Shown: positions 1-7,883, counted from the stretch's first letter. The stretch is DNA of 17,822 bases from Planctomycetota bacterium (GCA_021799715.1 JAJYZY010000045.1:1-17822), one strand, 5' to 3'. Made by a program: numbers and translations. Notes: generated by a model from the sequence alone, not told the origin.

Positions 1-1
1 G

Positions 2-610
2 GCGTGCGGAGCGGGCGTTGCGTCCGCAACCAACATCATCAATAATCCCGGCTTTGAGACCGCACCCACCAATCCCCCCACGCCCAATGACTGGGCTTAC
101 AATGGAGGTGCCAAATGGGATACCACCAACCCATATTCCGGTTCAGCCGAGGCGGATCTTAACAACACGGCCCAGGCGAACAACGCGGATGTTTCGCAGC
201 AGACCGCAACGGGCACGATAACCCCGGGGGTGCAGTACACTTTCAGCTTTTATTCCGAGTTCACCGGTGTCGGCGCGGGTTTTGTGGGCCAAGCTCAATT
301 GTCATTCCTGAATAGTTCCGCTGGTGCGGTCGGTGCCCCCACGTTTGTTAATTTTCCGCTGACAAGTTCCGGCTTCGGGACGCAGGCGGGTTATCAGTTC
401 TCCAGCGTAAATGTAGTGGCGCCGACGGGTGCCGCCGAAGCCTACGTGGTTCTCGGAGCCATCACGGGCGCGGTGGCTGGGTCATCCGCCCACGCTTATG
501 TTGACAATGTAAGCCTTGCACCGGTGTCCACCCCGGAACCAGCATCGCTGGCCCTCCTGGCTTTAGGCGGTTTATCCCTGCTGGCGTTACGGCGGCGGCA
601 GAAAGTGTGA
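2..610 (+). CDS. PEP-CTERM protein with a carbohydrate-binding-like beta domain (5' end cut off)
   Basis: The frame is open from base 2 to the TGA at 608-610 (202 residues visible), so the gene starts before the window. The first visible residues read like the end of a signal peptide (...GVASA) followed by TNIINNPGFET, the N-x-NPGFE opening typical of galactose-binding-like/CBM beta-sandwich domains in secreted proteins. The rest is Ser/Thr/Gly/Ala-rich with few charges, as expected of an exported protein. The C-terminus is a textbook PEP-CTERM tag: TPEPASLALLALGG, a hydrophobic stretch, then an RRR cluster and the stop. By family knowledge, such proteins are sorted by an exosortase to the surface or an extracellular matrix. 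Only about 20-25 residues are probably missing. Binding specificity cannot be told from the sequence; the neighbouring GH16 genes make a glucan ligand plausible but unproven. Confidence 0.85.
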   Translation, partial: ACGAGVASATNIINNPGFETAPTNPPTPNDWAYNGGAKWDTTNPYSGSAEADLNNTAQANNADVSQQTATGTITPGVQYTFSFYSEFTGVGAGFVGQAQLSFLNSSAGAVGAPTFVNFPLTSSGFGTQAGYQFSSVNVVAPTGAAEAYVVLGAITGAVAGSSAHAYVDNVSLAPVSTPEPASLALLALGGLSLLALRRRQKV

Positions 611-884
611 TGTTGTGGCAGAATATCCGTTTCCGCGAGACGATATGCCTCAGGAAGATTCGGTGCCGCCAAAGTTTACCAAGTTGGCCGCATGGCAATG
701 CCTGATAACATTGCCTGCGGCCAACCGGCGGCCGAAAGCTTGCTCAAGCCGCGGTTATTGTTCCTCCAAGCATTGGAGCAACGATTGTTGTGCGAGTATT
801 ACGCTGCCGCTTGGCGGAAACTCAAGCAATAAAACCAGAGTTCGTTTTATCTGCGGTTATAAAGGAAAAAATTAATGATTTTGC

Positions 885-912
885 TTGACTTGGCTCTAAT
901 GCGGTGTATACT
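885..912 (+). promoter_or_regulatory. sigma70-type promoter for the PEP-CTERM gene at 1160
   Basis: TTGACT at 885-890 and TATACT at 907-912 are separated by 16 bp; each box is one mismatch from the sigma70 consensus. Predicted start is near 918-920, giving a ~240-nt leader. Confidence 0.7.
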
Positions 913-917
913 ATGAC

Positions 918-936
918 TTATGAATCAGTTTCATAA
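918..936. promoter_or_regulatory. operator-like palindrome at the transcription start
   Basis: TTATGAA-TCAGT-TTCATAA: perfect 7-bp arms around a 5-nt centre, placed exactly over the predicted +1 of the promoter at 885-912, a classical repressor position. It resembles LacI-family sites in overall form (TGAA...TTCA) but lacks their usual central CG. Whether the LacI-type regulator encoded at 4253 binds it is inference. Confidence 0.45.
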
Positions 937-1159
937 ACCGTTATCAATATGACGGTGCGCGATGAAAATGATTCGTATGAACATCTGTGCCCAAACTCAT
1001 CAGCCTGGCGGAAATCAAATTCAAAATCCGCAAGAATGCTGATGAATGAACGTGTGAATGCCCCTTTATTCGGTTCGGGAGAGTCCTGTTCCGGAGGGTG
1101 AATCAAGAGTGTAACGGTCGATGTGACTGTTTAAGTTTCCTTATTTTTGGGAGGTCTTT

Positions 1160-2140
1160 ATGACTACTTCGTTCGGTAAAATCTCGGCGGTTCTTCTAGC
1201 TTCAGCGGCTGGATTGGCTTGCGGCTCTGGAATCGCATCCGCTGCCAGCATCAGCCTGGTCAATTCCACTACTTCCAACGCCACGCTCGGGCAGACGGTC
1301 GCGGTTCCAATCGGCAGCAATGCTTCGGTGGTTGGTTCGGCGGGCTATGGCGCAACGGGTTACATCATGTTCGGGACCGATGTCCCATCCAATGTCACGT
1401 ACGGTTATACCGAAACCGGTACTGCACCTACGGCGGTGGATGTAAACTATTCCTATAATACCGGCAATATCGCCACGGTCGAATCACTGCCATCTTGGCT
1501 TACTACAACCACAACTTCGGGAACCAGCGCCAATATCACAATGGATCCCAGCCTTACTTCGGCCAATTATTTTACGGCCGCGGCTTATGGTTATCCGGCC
1601 ATGACGGTGCTGGGCCAGCCATTGCCCGGCAGTTACCCAACTACCCAGCCCACAACCAGTTCAAACTACGCCGCCTCCGGCAGTCCGCTGCAAACCGGCG
1701 AAGGTGGCGAAAACGGAACCACCGTTGGTACGCTTTACAAACTCTTTGATATTACCCTTGGCTCCGGTGCCCCAAGTACCTTCAAGCTCGGCGTTATTAC
1801 CCCGCAGGGTTACGATGCGCTTTCGCAACTGCAGGTCTCGGATGGATCCGCCTCAACCTCGGTAAACATTGATCCCGCGCAGAATCTGGGCTTCTATTTC
1901 TTCAACGTCTCCGGAGCACAGGCCGGTGACACGCTGGTGGTTTCCGCGGCAACCTCCCCAACGGTTGCCGGTGGTTACTTCACCCATAACCCCTACGGAA
2001 CTAGCACTGACTTGGTCGGCATGACTTTCGATGCCCCGACGGCATCGACTCCGGAACCCGCCAGCTTGGGCCTCTTGGCCCTGGGCGGTTTGGGAATGGT
2101 CCTTATTGGCCGCAAGCGGTTTGTCCGCAAAACGGCATGA
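1160..2140 (+). CDS. PEP-CTERM exported protein of unknown function
   Basis: 326 residues, starting at an ATG with a good ribosome binding site (GGGAGGT, 3 nt before the start). Residues 1-28 form a signal peptide (MTTSFGKISAVLLASAAGLA..., cleavage likely after IASAA). The body is Ser/Thr/Gly/Asn/Tyr-rich with almost no Lys or Arg and one acidic stretch near GEGGENGTT, typical of extracellular beta-structured proteins. Residues 297-326 are a PEP-CTERM tag: TPEPASLGLLALGG, a hydrophobic segment, then GRKR. I do not recognise a named domain between signal and tag. It has its own promoter, palindrome and terminator, so it is a single-gene transcription unit, unlike its neighbours downstream. It could be a structural matrix protein or an adhesin; no catalytic motif is visible. 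Confidence 0.85.
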   Translation: MTTSFGKISAVLLASAAGLACGSGIASAASISLVNSTTSNATLGQTVAVPIGSNASVVGSAGYGATGYIMFGTDVPSNVTYGYTETGTAPTAVDVNYSYNTGNIATVESLPSWLTTTTTSGTSANITMDPSLTSANYFTAAAYGYPAMTVLGQPLPGSYPTTQPTTSSNYAASGSPLQTGEGGENGTTVGTLYKLFDITLGSGAPSTFKLGVITPQGYDALSQLQVSDGSASTSVNIDPAQNLGFYFFNVSGAQAGDTLVVSAATSPTVAGGYFTHNPYGTSTDLVGMTFDAPTASTPEPASLGLLALGGLGMVLIGRKRFVRKTA

Positions 2141-2154
2141 TTTTAATAATTTCA

Positions 2155-2195
2155 GCGGAAGCGCTGCGGGCGTTCCGTAGCGCTTCCGCCTTTTT
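2155..2195 (+). terminator. rho-independent terminator
   Basis: Perfect 11-bp stem GCGGAAGCGCT (2155-2165) with AGCGCTTCCGC (2179-2189), 13-nt loop, then C and TTTTT (2191-2195). It sits 14 nt after the stop of the PEP-CTERM gene and closes that unit. Confidence 0.9.
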
Positions 2196-2276
2196 CGATG
2201 CCGGTCCGGTGTGTCGGAGCGGTTAGAAAACAGGTTTATTTGGCCGGGCTTTTCGCCCCTTGATCGGAGAACCATC

Positions 2277-3269
2277 ATGATTACCAATCGTTTCGTTCCG
2301 TTGTCCCGCGCCACCGGCAAACGGGGATTTACGCTCATAGAGCTGCTGGTTGTTATTTCCATCATCGCGCTGCTGATTGCGCTTCTGCTGCCGGCGCTGG
2401 CCCGGGCCAAGGAAGAGGCTTTAACCACTGCGTGCAATGCGAATATGCACAGCATTGGTGAGATGCTCGTTGAATATGAAAATACCTATGAAGGTGCCAT
2501 TCCATTCGGTAACTCTTACAATTCCTCCTACGGCCTCTATGCGCCATTTGATTGGGATATCTCGCTGGCTGCTTTTAACCAGGGTGTAGACCCCGTTCGG
2601 TATGTTCAATGGAACAATGCTGAAACGCAAGGTTATCCCGTTCAAACAGCGTCTGCGTCTGCCTTTATAGGCACTTTTGACTGCCCGGCATCGGACATTA
2701 AAGTAATTCAGGGTCCCAATTGGGATCCGTCAGGAATTGGCTGGTATTGGTCCAGTTACGCAGCTAATCCTAATTATTTCTACACGTACCTGCAGGGTCA
2801 ATCTTGGCACCCGAATCCGTCCTGCAAGGCTTCAAATGTTCAGAATCCGGGCGTGGCCATTGCCATCGGCGACGCCACACAGACTTCAACCTGGGGTGGC
2901 TCCTGGCCAATTATGAGCGACTGGACACAGAACATTGCCTCGCCGGGGCACGGTGCCGAGCCATACGCCAGCGATCCCACCTACTTGGCTCCTGCCAACG
3001 GCTTTATACCCGGGGAGACCACAAATCAGGATATCGTCCCTGCGGCTCAAATCAACAACGTTACCGGCATGCGGTATCGCCACATGCAGGATACCCCGAA
3101 TACCGGCGAAGCCAATGCTTTGTTCTTCGACGGCCACGCCGAAACCCTGCCGATTAATAACAATGTCGCCGGCGCGGCAGTTACGTCCCCATCCGCCAAC
3201 GGTACCCGGGGCTTGCGCATTGAAAACATCGTCAACTTGGGAATGCCGGCCAGCCAGGATAATTTCTGA
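2277..3269 (+). CDS. type IV prepilin-like protein with H-Xn-DG motif
   Basis: 330 residues from ATG 2277, chosen because GGAG lies about 8 nt upstream; an in-frame GTG at 2211 has no such site and would put extra residues before the leader. The leader has a prepilin peptidase site: KRG|FTLIE, with cleavage after Gly17, Phe18 as mature +1 and Glu22 as the +5 Glu, followed by the hydrophobic helix LLVVISIIALLIALLLPALA. This is the N-terminal methylation module of pseudopilins that is greatly expanded in planctomycetes. Near the C-terminus, RYRH (His269) and ALFFDGH (Asp285-Gly286) form the H-X9-DG signature of these proteins, here with 15 rather than 9 residues between His and Asp. The stop lies 38 nt before the GH16 gene, so the two are probably co-transcribed. 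Likely a cell-surface or secretion-associated pseudopilin; its cargo or partner is unknown. Confidence 0.85.
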   Translation: MITNRFVPLSRATGKRGFTLIELLVVISIIALLIALLLPALARAKEEALTTACNANMHSIGEMLVEYENTYEGAIPFGNSYNSSYGLYAPFDWDISLAAFNQGVDPVRYVQWNNAETQGYPVQTASASAFIGTFDCPASDIKVIQGPNWDPSGIGWYWSSYAANPNYFYTYLQGQSWHPNPSCKASNVQNPGVAIAIGDATQTSTWGGSWPIMSDWTQNIASPGHGAEPYASDPTYLAPANGFIPGETTNQDIVPAAQINNVTGMRYRHMQDTPNTGEANALFFDGHAETLPINNNVAGAAVTSPSANGTRGLRIENIVNLGMPASQDNF

Positions 3270-3307
3270 AATCCAGTGAAACGCGGCAGGATCAACCAGG
3301 AACAATC

Positions 3308-4222
3308 ATGAAAAATAACAAGTCTAATCCATACATTAAACGCGGAATCGCCGCGATCGGAACTGTGCTGCTGGCGGCTTTATGCGGCGGCGCAGCTCCG
3401 CTTCACAAGACTCCCGATATCGCCGCGCCGGCGGGCTTGCATTGGAAACTTACCTGGAGCGACCAATTCAACCACGGCGCAGCGAACTTACGAGGTTGGC
3501 ATTATGACCTCGGCGGCGGCGGGTGGGGCAACGGCGAATCCGAGGTTTACACCCACTCCGTAAAAAATGTGTATGTCGCCAACGGCAAATTGCATATTGT
3601 GGCCATCGGCAAAAAAGTGCATGGTAAAATCCAATACACCTCCGGCCGCATCACCACGCGCAATGTGTTCAGCCAGAAATATGGCCTGTTTGAGTTCCGT
3701 GCCCGTCTGCCGCGCGGCACCGGCCTGTGGCCGGCCATCTGGATGATGCCGGAAAATTCCGCCTACGGCACCTGGCCGCAGTCCGGTGAAATCGACATCA
3801 TGGAATCCCGCGGCAATGGCATCCACCAGGTGCAGGGAAGTCTGCATTCCGGCAACGCCCCCGGTCGCGATTATTGTCAGACCAAAGTGTACCATCTGCC
3901 CGGCCATCAGGTGACAACCGCCTGGCACACGTATGCTCTGGAATGGGAGCCGGTGGTGGACCCGGCCAACCCCACGGTCCAACAAGTGCAAATCAAATGG
4001 TTTGTCGATGGACATTTATATGAAACCCAGCGGGGCGGCTGGACCGTTCCGACCGCGGCCGGGACGGGTCATCCCAACGCGCCGTTTAATCGACGCTTTT
4101 ATGTTATTCTGAATATGGCCGTCGGGGGTAATTATGTCGGTGGTAAGACGCCCGGCCCCGGACGGTATACTATGGAAGTAAGTAATATCAGGGCGTATGC
4201 TCTGGCCAGACATGGACATTAA
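3308..4222 (+). CDS. secreted GH16 family beta-glucanase (laminarinase-like)
   Basis: 304 residues. An N-terminal hydrophobic segment (about residues 14-31) is an export signal; the Cys at 26 lies in LAALC, a poor lipobox, so signal peptidase I cleavage is more likely. The catalytic domain spans about residues 43-298. The GH16 active-site motif GEIDIME is intact: Glu161 nucleophile, Asp163, Glu166 acid/base. Supporting family features are LTWSDQF at the start, GNGESEVYT, YTSGRITT, GLWPAIWMMP and the W-x-VDG segment. GH16 enzymes hydrolyse beta-1,3 or mixed beta-1,3/1,4 glucans, porphyran, agarose or carrageenan; the motif without a beta-bulge change (E-I-D-I-M-E) fits the laminarinase branch, which I infer as the most likely substrate class. 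The LacI gene starts 30 nt after the stop, suggesting an operon. It has no PEP-CTERM tag, unlike its paralog at 5544. Confidence 0.92.
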   Translation: MKNNKSNPYIKRGIAAIGTVLLAALCGGAAPLHKTPDIAAPAGLHWKLTWSDQFNHGAANLRGWHYDLGGGGWGNGESEVYTHSVKNVYVANGKLHIVAIGKKVHGKIQYTSGRITTRNVFSQKYGLFEFRARLPRGTGLWPAIWMMPENSAYGTWPQSGEIDIMESRGNGIHQVQGSLHSGNAPGRDYCQTKVYHLPGHQVTTAWHTYALEWEPVVDPANPTVQQVQIKWFVDGHLYETQRGGWTVPTAAGTGHPNAPFNRRFYVILNMAVGGNYVGGKTPGPGRYTMEVSNIRAYALARHGH

Positions 4223-4252
4223 GAATATTAAATCGAGAGGTTGGTGAAGGCC

Positions 4253-5269
4253 ATGGGATCGGTTCGAGAAATAGCCAAGGAACTGGGCATTTCGCCCGCC
4301 ACGGTTTCCCGGGCGATTAATAATCATCCCGCGGTGGCGGCTAAAGTGCGCCAGCGCGTGGTGAAAGCGATGAACCGCTCGCGGTATGTTCCCGCCGTTG
4401 GTAAGCGAGAAACCATGAATATTGCGTTCGCCTACACCGGCGATTCATCCCTCGGTTCGCCGTTTGACGCCGCATTGATGCAGGGTATGAGCCAGCGCAT
4501 GGATCAGTTCGGTTTTGATCTGCTGATATTGGATGTGCGCCGTGCCGTGCTGCCGCATGAATCCTTCTCGCAGATGTGCGTGCGCAAAGGCATCCGCGGG
4601 GCGGTTCTGCGCACCACCACGGAAACCCGCCATACCTGTCAAGCCATCGCGGAAGAAGGTTTTCCATCCGTCGTGGTGGGGGATCGCTTCATTTCCGACA
4701 AAATAAATTTCATTTCCAGCGACAGTCAGACCACCAGCCGGCAGGCGGTGGAGCATCTTATTCGACTTGGGCATAAACGTATCGGTATTGCCATCAATGT
4801 GGTGGATGATTCAGATCACACGGATCGGCTCAACGGCTATAAGGAAGCTCTGGCCGCTGCGGGCATGAAAGTAGATGAAAACTATATTTACCGTGTGCCG
4901 GCGCACCGCGAGGGAGGTGTGCAGTGGGCGCGCCGTTTGGCCACGTTGCCGGATCGTCCCACAGCTTTGTATTGCACCGACCCGATGACCGCCGTTGGCG
5001 TATTGGGCGAAGTGCAGCAGATTGGTTGGAAAATTCCTCAAGATTTATCCATCATCGGCTTTGATGATTCGGATATACGCTTTCTGACCTACCCCACGCT
5101 TACCGCGATATGCCAGGACGCACAGGAAATGGGCCGCGAAGCTTTTGAAGCTTTAAGCAGCCTGTTAAGCTGGCCCGGTAATGGCTCGGCCGAGCCGCTG
5201 ATTCAGCGTGTGTTACCCACGCAGTTGGAGCTCCACGGCACCACGGGTGTCCCGCCTGCGGGGAAATAG
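4253..5269 (+). CDS. LacI-family transcriptional regulator
   Basis: 338 residues from ATG 4253, which gives the canonical LacI N-terminus (MGSVREIAKELGIS...). In-frame TTG 4241 and GTG 4244 are alternatives: GAGAGG (4235-4240) lies 3 nt before the GTG and 12 nt before the ATG, so the exact start is uncertain by three or four residues. The helix-turn-helix is at residues 4-23 with recognition helix SPATVSRAIN, followed by a hinge (VVKAMNRSRYVPA). Residues from about 57 onwards form a periplasmic-binding-protein-like sensor domain with the family landmarks HLIRLGHKRIGIA, NGYKEAL and LSIIGFDDSD. Such proteins repress sugar-utilisation genes until a sugar binds. Position between two GH16 genes suggests it senses a glucan-derived oligosaccharide. 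Its operator is not certain; see the palindrome at 918-936. Confidence 0.92.
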   Translation: MGSVREIAKELGISPATVSRAINNHPAVAAKVRQRVVKAMNRSRYVPAVGKRETMNIAFAYTGDSSLGSPFDAALMQGMSQRMDQFGFDLLILDVRRAVLPHESFSQMCVRKGIRGAVLRTTTETRHTCQAIAEEGFPSVVVGDRFISDKINFISSDSQTTSRQAVEHLIRLGHKRIGIAINVVDDSDHTDRLNGYKEALAAAGMKVDENYIYRVPAHREGGVQWARRLATLPDRPTALYCTDPMTAVGVLGEVQQIGWKIPQDLSIIGFDDSDIRFLTYPTLTAICQDAQEMGREAFEALSSLLSWPGNGSAEPLIQRVLPTQLELHGTTGVPPAGK

Positions 5270-5543
5270 ATGCTTTCCGTATTGCCGCAGTGACCGCCGT
5301 CGCGCCCAGATGCGATGCCGGCACGAGGCCTTCCAAAGGGTGTCAGTGCCATGCGCGCTCCCGTTGTCGCGGGCGAGCAAGGGCAGTGGCTGTGCAACCG
5401 TCGATTCCGCCGGTTTCGTTGAATCGCGGAAAATCTCGGTGGCTTGGCCCAGCTCCGCCGTGGCTGTTGGATTTGCGAAGTCCAGACACGTGTGAATGTT
5501 TGTGTGTTTGTTTTACCGTTTCCATAATTGGAGGAGATAGTCC

Positions 5544-7292
5544 ATGTCAACGGAAAAAATATTCCCCCCGCGCACATCAGTATGTCTGCCCGGACGGGCG
5601 CTAACGCAAACCATTGTGTTGCTTGCGGCGGCCATGGCCGTTTCCGCAGCGGCGGCGCGGGGGTCTGCCATCGCAGCACCGGCGGTTGCCGCGCCAACGG
5701 GTCTGCAATGGACTTCAACCTTCAGCGACAACTTCAGCAGTGCCTCTTCCCTTGACGGCTGGACGTATGATCTGGGCAATAACAACGGCTGGGGCAATGG
5801 TGAATCCGAAACGTACACCAATTCATCCAACAATGTAAATCTGTCAGGCGGCAACCTGAACATACAGGCCGTCGGGACGGCCACCAGCAGCGGCACATAT
5901 TACACTTCGGGCCGCATTACCACGCAAAGCCTGTTCAGCCAGACGTACGGGCTGTTTCAATTCAGCGCGCAATTACCCGCCGGGGCGGGGCTTTGGCCGG
6001 CCATCTGGATGATGCCCACGAATTCCGTTTACGGCGGATGGCCGCAGTCCGGTGAAATAGACATCATGGAATCCCAGGGTACCCTCACCAATCAGGTGCA
6101 GGGAAGCCTGCATTCCGGCAACAGTTACAACACTGAAAATACGCAGTATCAGGTTTATACCCTGCCGAATAATGAATCAACAACCTCCTGGCATACGTAT
6201 GATCTGCAATGGGAGCCGGTGGCCAATGCTTCCGGTGGCACGCAGGTGGAGTTGAACTGGTATGTTGACGGCAATTTGTACGAAACCCAATCGGGCGGTT
6301 GGACCGTGCCATCCACCGCGCCCGCCGGAGATAACAACGCGCCCTTTGATCAGAGTTTTTACATCATCATGAACCTGGCCGTGGGCGGCAGCTATACGAA
6401 TTATCAAACTCCGGGCGTGGGCACCTATGACATGAAGGTGGGTTATGTCAGTGCCTATCAGGCGACATTGCCGCAGGTTGCCAGCGCATCCGCGATCGAC
6501 AACGCCGCAAATTATCAGGCCAATTCTAATTTCAACCAATCCAATGCCGGAAATGGCTTTGGAAAATGGAATGTGGCATTCAACTATTCCGGCCCATCCG
6601 GTGCCGGCGGCGGTGGTGGGGGATTGATCATGACCCGCAACACCGGTATTCCAATTGCTACGCCCGCCTTTGACATTTATGTTTACCCCGGAAGCGTTGC
6701 GGACACCGGACTCAACACGGATATCACCACAGCCACACGCAGTTTTACCGTTCCTCTGGCTCCGGGGCAAACCTTTACCACCGATTTGAATCTTAATCAG
6801 GGACAGACAACTGCCGGGAATCCCACGCCGCAAAGCCCATCCACCGCTGATTCCAATATGGGCTGGCGACTTCTGGATGCTTCCGGCAAGGTGCTCTTTG
6901 CCATGACCGCTTTTGGCGGTGGATCATCTTATTGGTCCACCGACGCCAATGGAACCGTGGCGCGGTCGGATATTTTGTACAACTACCAGGTCGATGACCT
7001 GTTTAAATTCACGTTGCTTAATGCGTCCGGAGATTACTCCCTGACGACATCGGGCAATACCAGCACCGGACAGGCCGTAAGCTTCTCCGGCCAAATTGAC
7101 ATGCTCACCGGTGGGCCGGCGCAAGTACAATATTTTGACAACAACGGCGGCAACAACAGTGATGTCCAGTGGAGTCAAATGTCCATCAGCGGAGATCCGG
7201 TGCCGGAACCATCCATACTGGGATTCATCACGCTGGCCGCAGGCGCTCTGTTGCTGCTGCCGCGACGACCAAGGCGGGTTCACGCGCGGTAA
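5544..7292 (+). CDS. GH16 family beta-glucanase with C-terminal domain and PEP-CTERM anchor
   Basis: 582 residues, ATG 8 nt after GGAGGA (5530-5535). A long n-region then hydrophobic segment (about residues 19-48) is the signal peptide. The GH16 domain covers about 52-307 with an intact GEIDIME motif: Glu171, Asp173, Glu176. It is a close paralog of the enzyme at 3308, sharing GLWPAIWMMP, WPQSGEIDIMES and QVQGSLHSGN blocks almost exactly. After it come about 240 residues of Gly/Ser/Thr/Asn-rich sequence, including a six-Gly run, with beta-rich character (GWRLLDASGKVLFAMTAF, SVADTGLN); I do not recognise this domain, which could be a glucan-binding or spacer module. Residues 553-582 are a PEP-CTERM tag: VPEPSILGFITLAAG, a hydrophobic stretch, then RRPRR. 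The predicted product is a matrix- or surface-held glucanase. A 274-bp gap separates it from the LacI gene; I see no clear promoter there. Confidence 0.92.
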   Translation: MSTEKIFPPRTSVCLPGRALTQTIVLLAAAMAVSAAAARGSAIAAPAVAAPTGLQWTSTFSDNFSSASSLDGWTYDLGNNNGWGNGESETYTNSSNNVNLSGGNLNIQAVGTATSSGTYYTSGRITTQSLFSQTYGLFQFSAQLPAGAGLWPAIWMMPTNSVYGGWPQSGEIDIMESQGTLTNQVQGSLHSGNSYNTENTQYQVYTLPNNESTTSWHTYDLQWEPVANASGGTQVELNWYVDGNLYETQSGGWTVPSTAPAGDNNAPFDQSFYIIMNLAVGGSYTNYQTPGVGTYDMKVGYVSAYQATLPQVASASAIDNAANYQANSNFNQSNAGNGFGKWNVAFNYSGPSGAGGGGGGLIMTRNTGIPIATPAFDIYVYPGSVADTGLNTDITTATRSFTVPLAPGQTFTTDLNLNQGQTTAGNPTPQSPSTADSNMGWRLLDASGKVLFAMTAFGGGSSYWSTDANGTVARSDILYNYQVDDLFKFTLLNASGDYSLTTSGNTSTGQAVSFSGQIDMLTGGPAQVQYFDNNGGNNSDVQWSQMSISGDPVPEPSILGFITLAAGALLLLPRRPRRVHAR

Positions 7293-7309
7293 GGATTTTG
7301 CTTTTTATG

Positions 7310-7400
7310 CCCCGTGCGGCCCGCGGTTATACGCCATTGAAAAGAGAGAGTTGCGCGTACATTCTGATTTCGTGGCAATAATCCTGGATCAGCATGTCCC
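7310..7400 (+). repeat. dispersed repeat, degenerate copy A
   Basis: Matches copies B (12775-12890) and C (13516-13633, opposite strand) along its length: shared blocks include GTGCGG-CCG-GGT, TACGCCATT, TACATTC-GATTTCG and GGATCA-GATGTCCC, in the same order and spacing. It is the most diverged of the three and is not flanked by a gene cassette. Confidence 0.65.
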
Positions 7401-7471
7401 TTCTAATCCCTTATGGAGTCTACCTGCATGGGCATTGCCATAATCGCTTTGCAACGATAGATCCAAAACCG

Positions 7472-7647
7472 CACAGATCGCACGGATCGCACGAATACAG
7501 GGGTTTTGTGGCGGAAAGCGGCGCACGCCGCGTCAGCACGTGCGCGAAGAATTGGAACTATTGTGGCGCGCAACGGGGACACCGCAGCGATAGAGAACCA
7601 AAATCAGGACGTTCCTCCTTATCCGTTTAATCCGCGTAATCGGTGGT
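7472..7647 (+). repeat. duplicated element, copy 1
   Basis: The left end has three 9-bp units (CACAGATCG, CACGGATCG, CACGAATAC; 7472-7498). A conserved core runs 7495-7592. The right end has three 9-bp units of roughly the reverse complement (ATCCGTTTA, ATCCGCGTA, ATCGGTGGT; 7621-7647). The core holds a perfect 7-bp hairpin stem, GCGCACG (7521-7527) with CGTGCGC (7539-7545). It is offset by 235 bp from copy 2, with about 94 of 98 core bases identical. Confidence 0.8.
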
Positions 7648-7706
7648 TCCTCCACGTTCGCTTCGGTAATCGAGATCGGTTTGAAATCGCGGAATCAATA
7701 CTGGAC

Positions 7707-7883
7707 CACGGATCACACCGATGACACAGATACAGGGGTTTTGTGGCGGGAAGCGGTGCACGCCGCGTCAGCACGTGCGCGAAGAATTGGAACTATTGTG
7801 GCGTGCAACGAGGACACCGCAGCGATAACGGATACACATCATTATCCTTCCTTCTTATCGGTTTAATCCGCGTAATCGGTGGT
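7707..7883 (+). repeat. duplicated element, copy 2
   Basis: Same architecture as copy 1: left 9-bp units CACGGATCA, CACCGATGA, CACAGATAC (7707-7733), a core to 7827, and right units ATCGGTTTA, ATCCGCGTA, ATCGGTGGT (7857-7883). Left and right ends are imperfect inverted repeats of each other (about 20 of 27 positions). One of the four core differences changes a G-C pair in the internal stem to a G-T wobble, so pairing is kept. The form is MITE-like, though no target-site duplication is evident. Confidence 0.8.

Larger units (their letters stand above)
611..1159. other. 549-bp intergenic region with promoter and long leader
   Basis: No convincing gene on either strand. It contains an AT-rich perfect inverted repeat (ATAAAAC at 829-835, GTTTTAT at 844-850), a strong promoter at 885-912 and an operator-like palindrome at 918-936. 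From the predicted transcription start (about 919) to the next ATG at 1160 there is an untranslated leader of roughly 240 nt, long enough for post-transcriptional control. I see no recognisable riboswitch in it. A GGGAGGT ribosome binding site at 1150-1156 precedes the downstream gene. Confidence 0.6.

Noticed and set aside
962..1042. 26-codon open frame (MKMIRMNIC...) in the long leader of the PEP-CTERM gene
   Set aside because: No ribosome binding site and no recognisable leader-peptide feature such as codon runs; kept only as a possibility.
7293..7640. Plus-strand open frames after the second GH16 gene
   Set aside because: They run through repeats A and copy 1, are Arg/His/Ser-rich and lack ribosome binding sites or domain patterns.
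7472..7883. CRISPR array
   Set aside because: Only two long, nearly identical units exist, and the 9-bp periodic words are too short and contiguous; there are no spacers and no cas genes.
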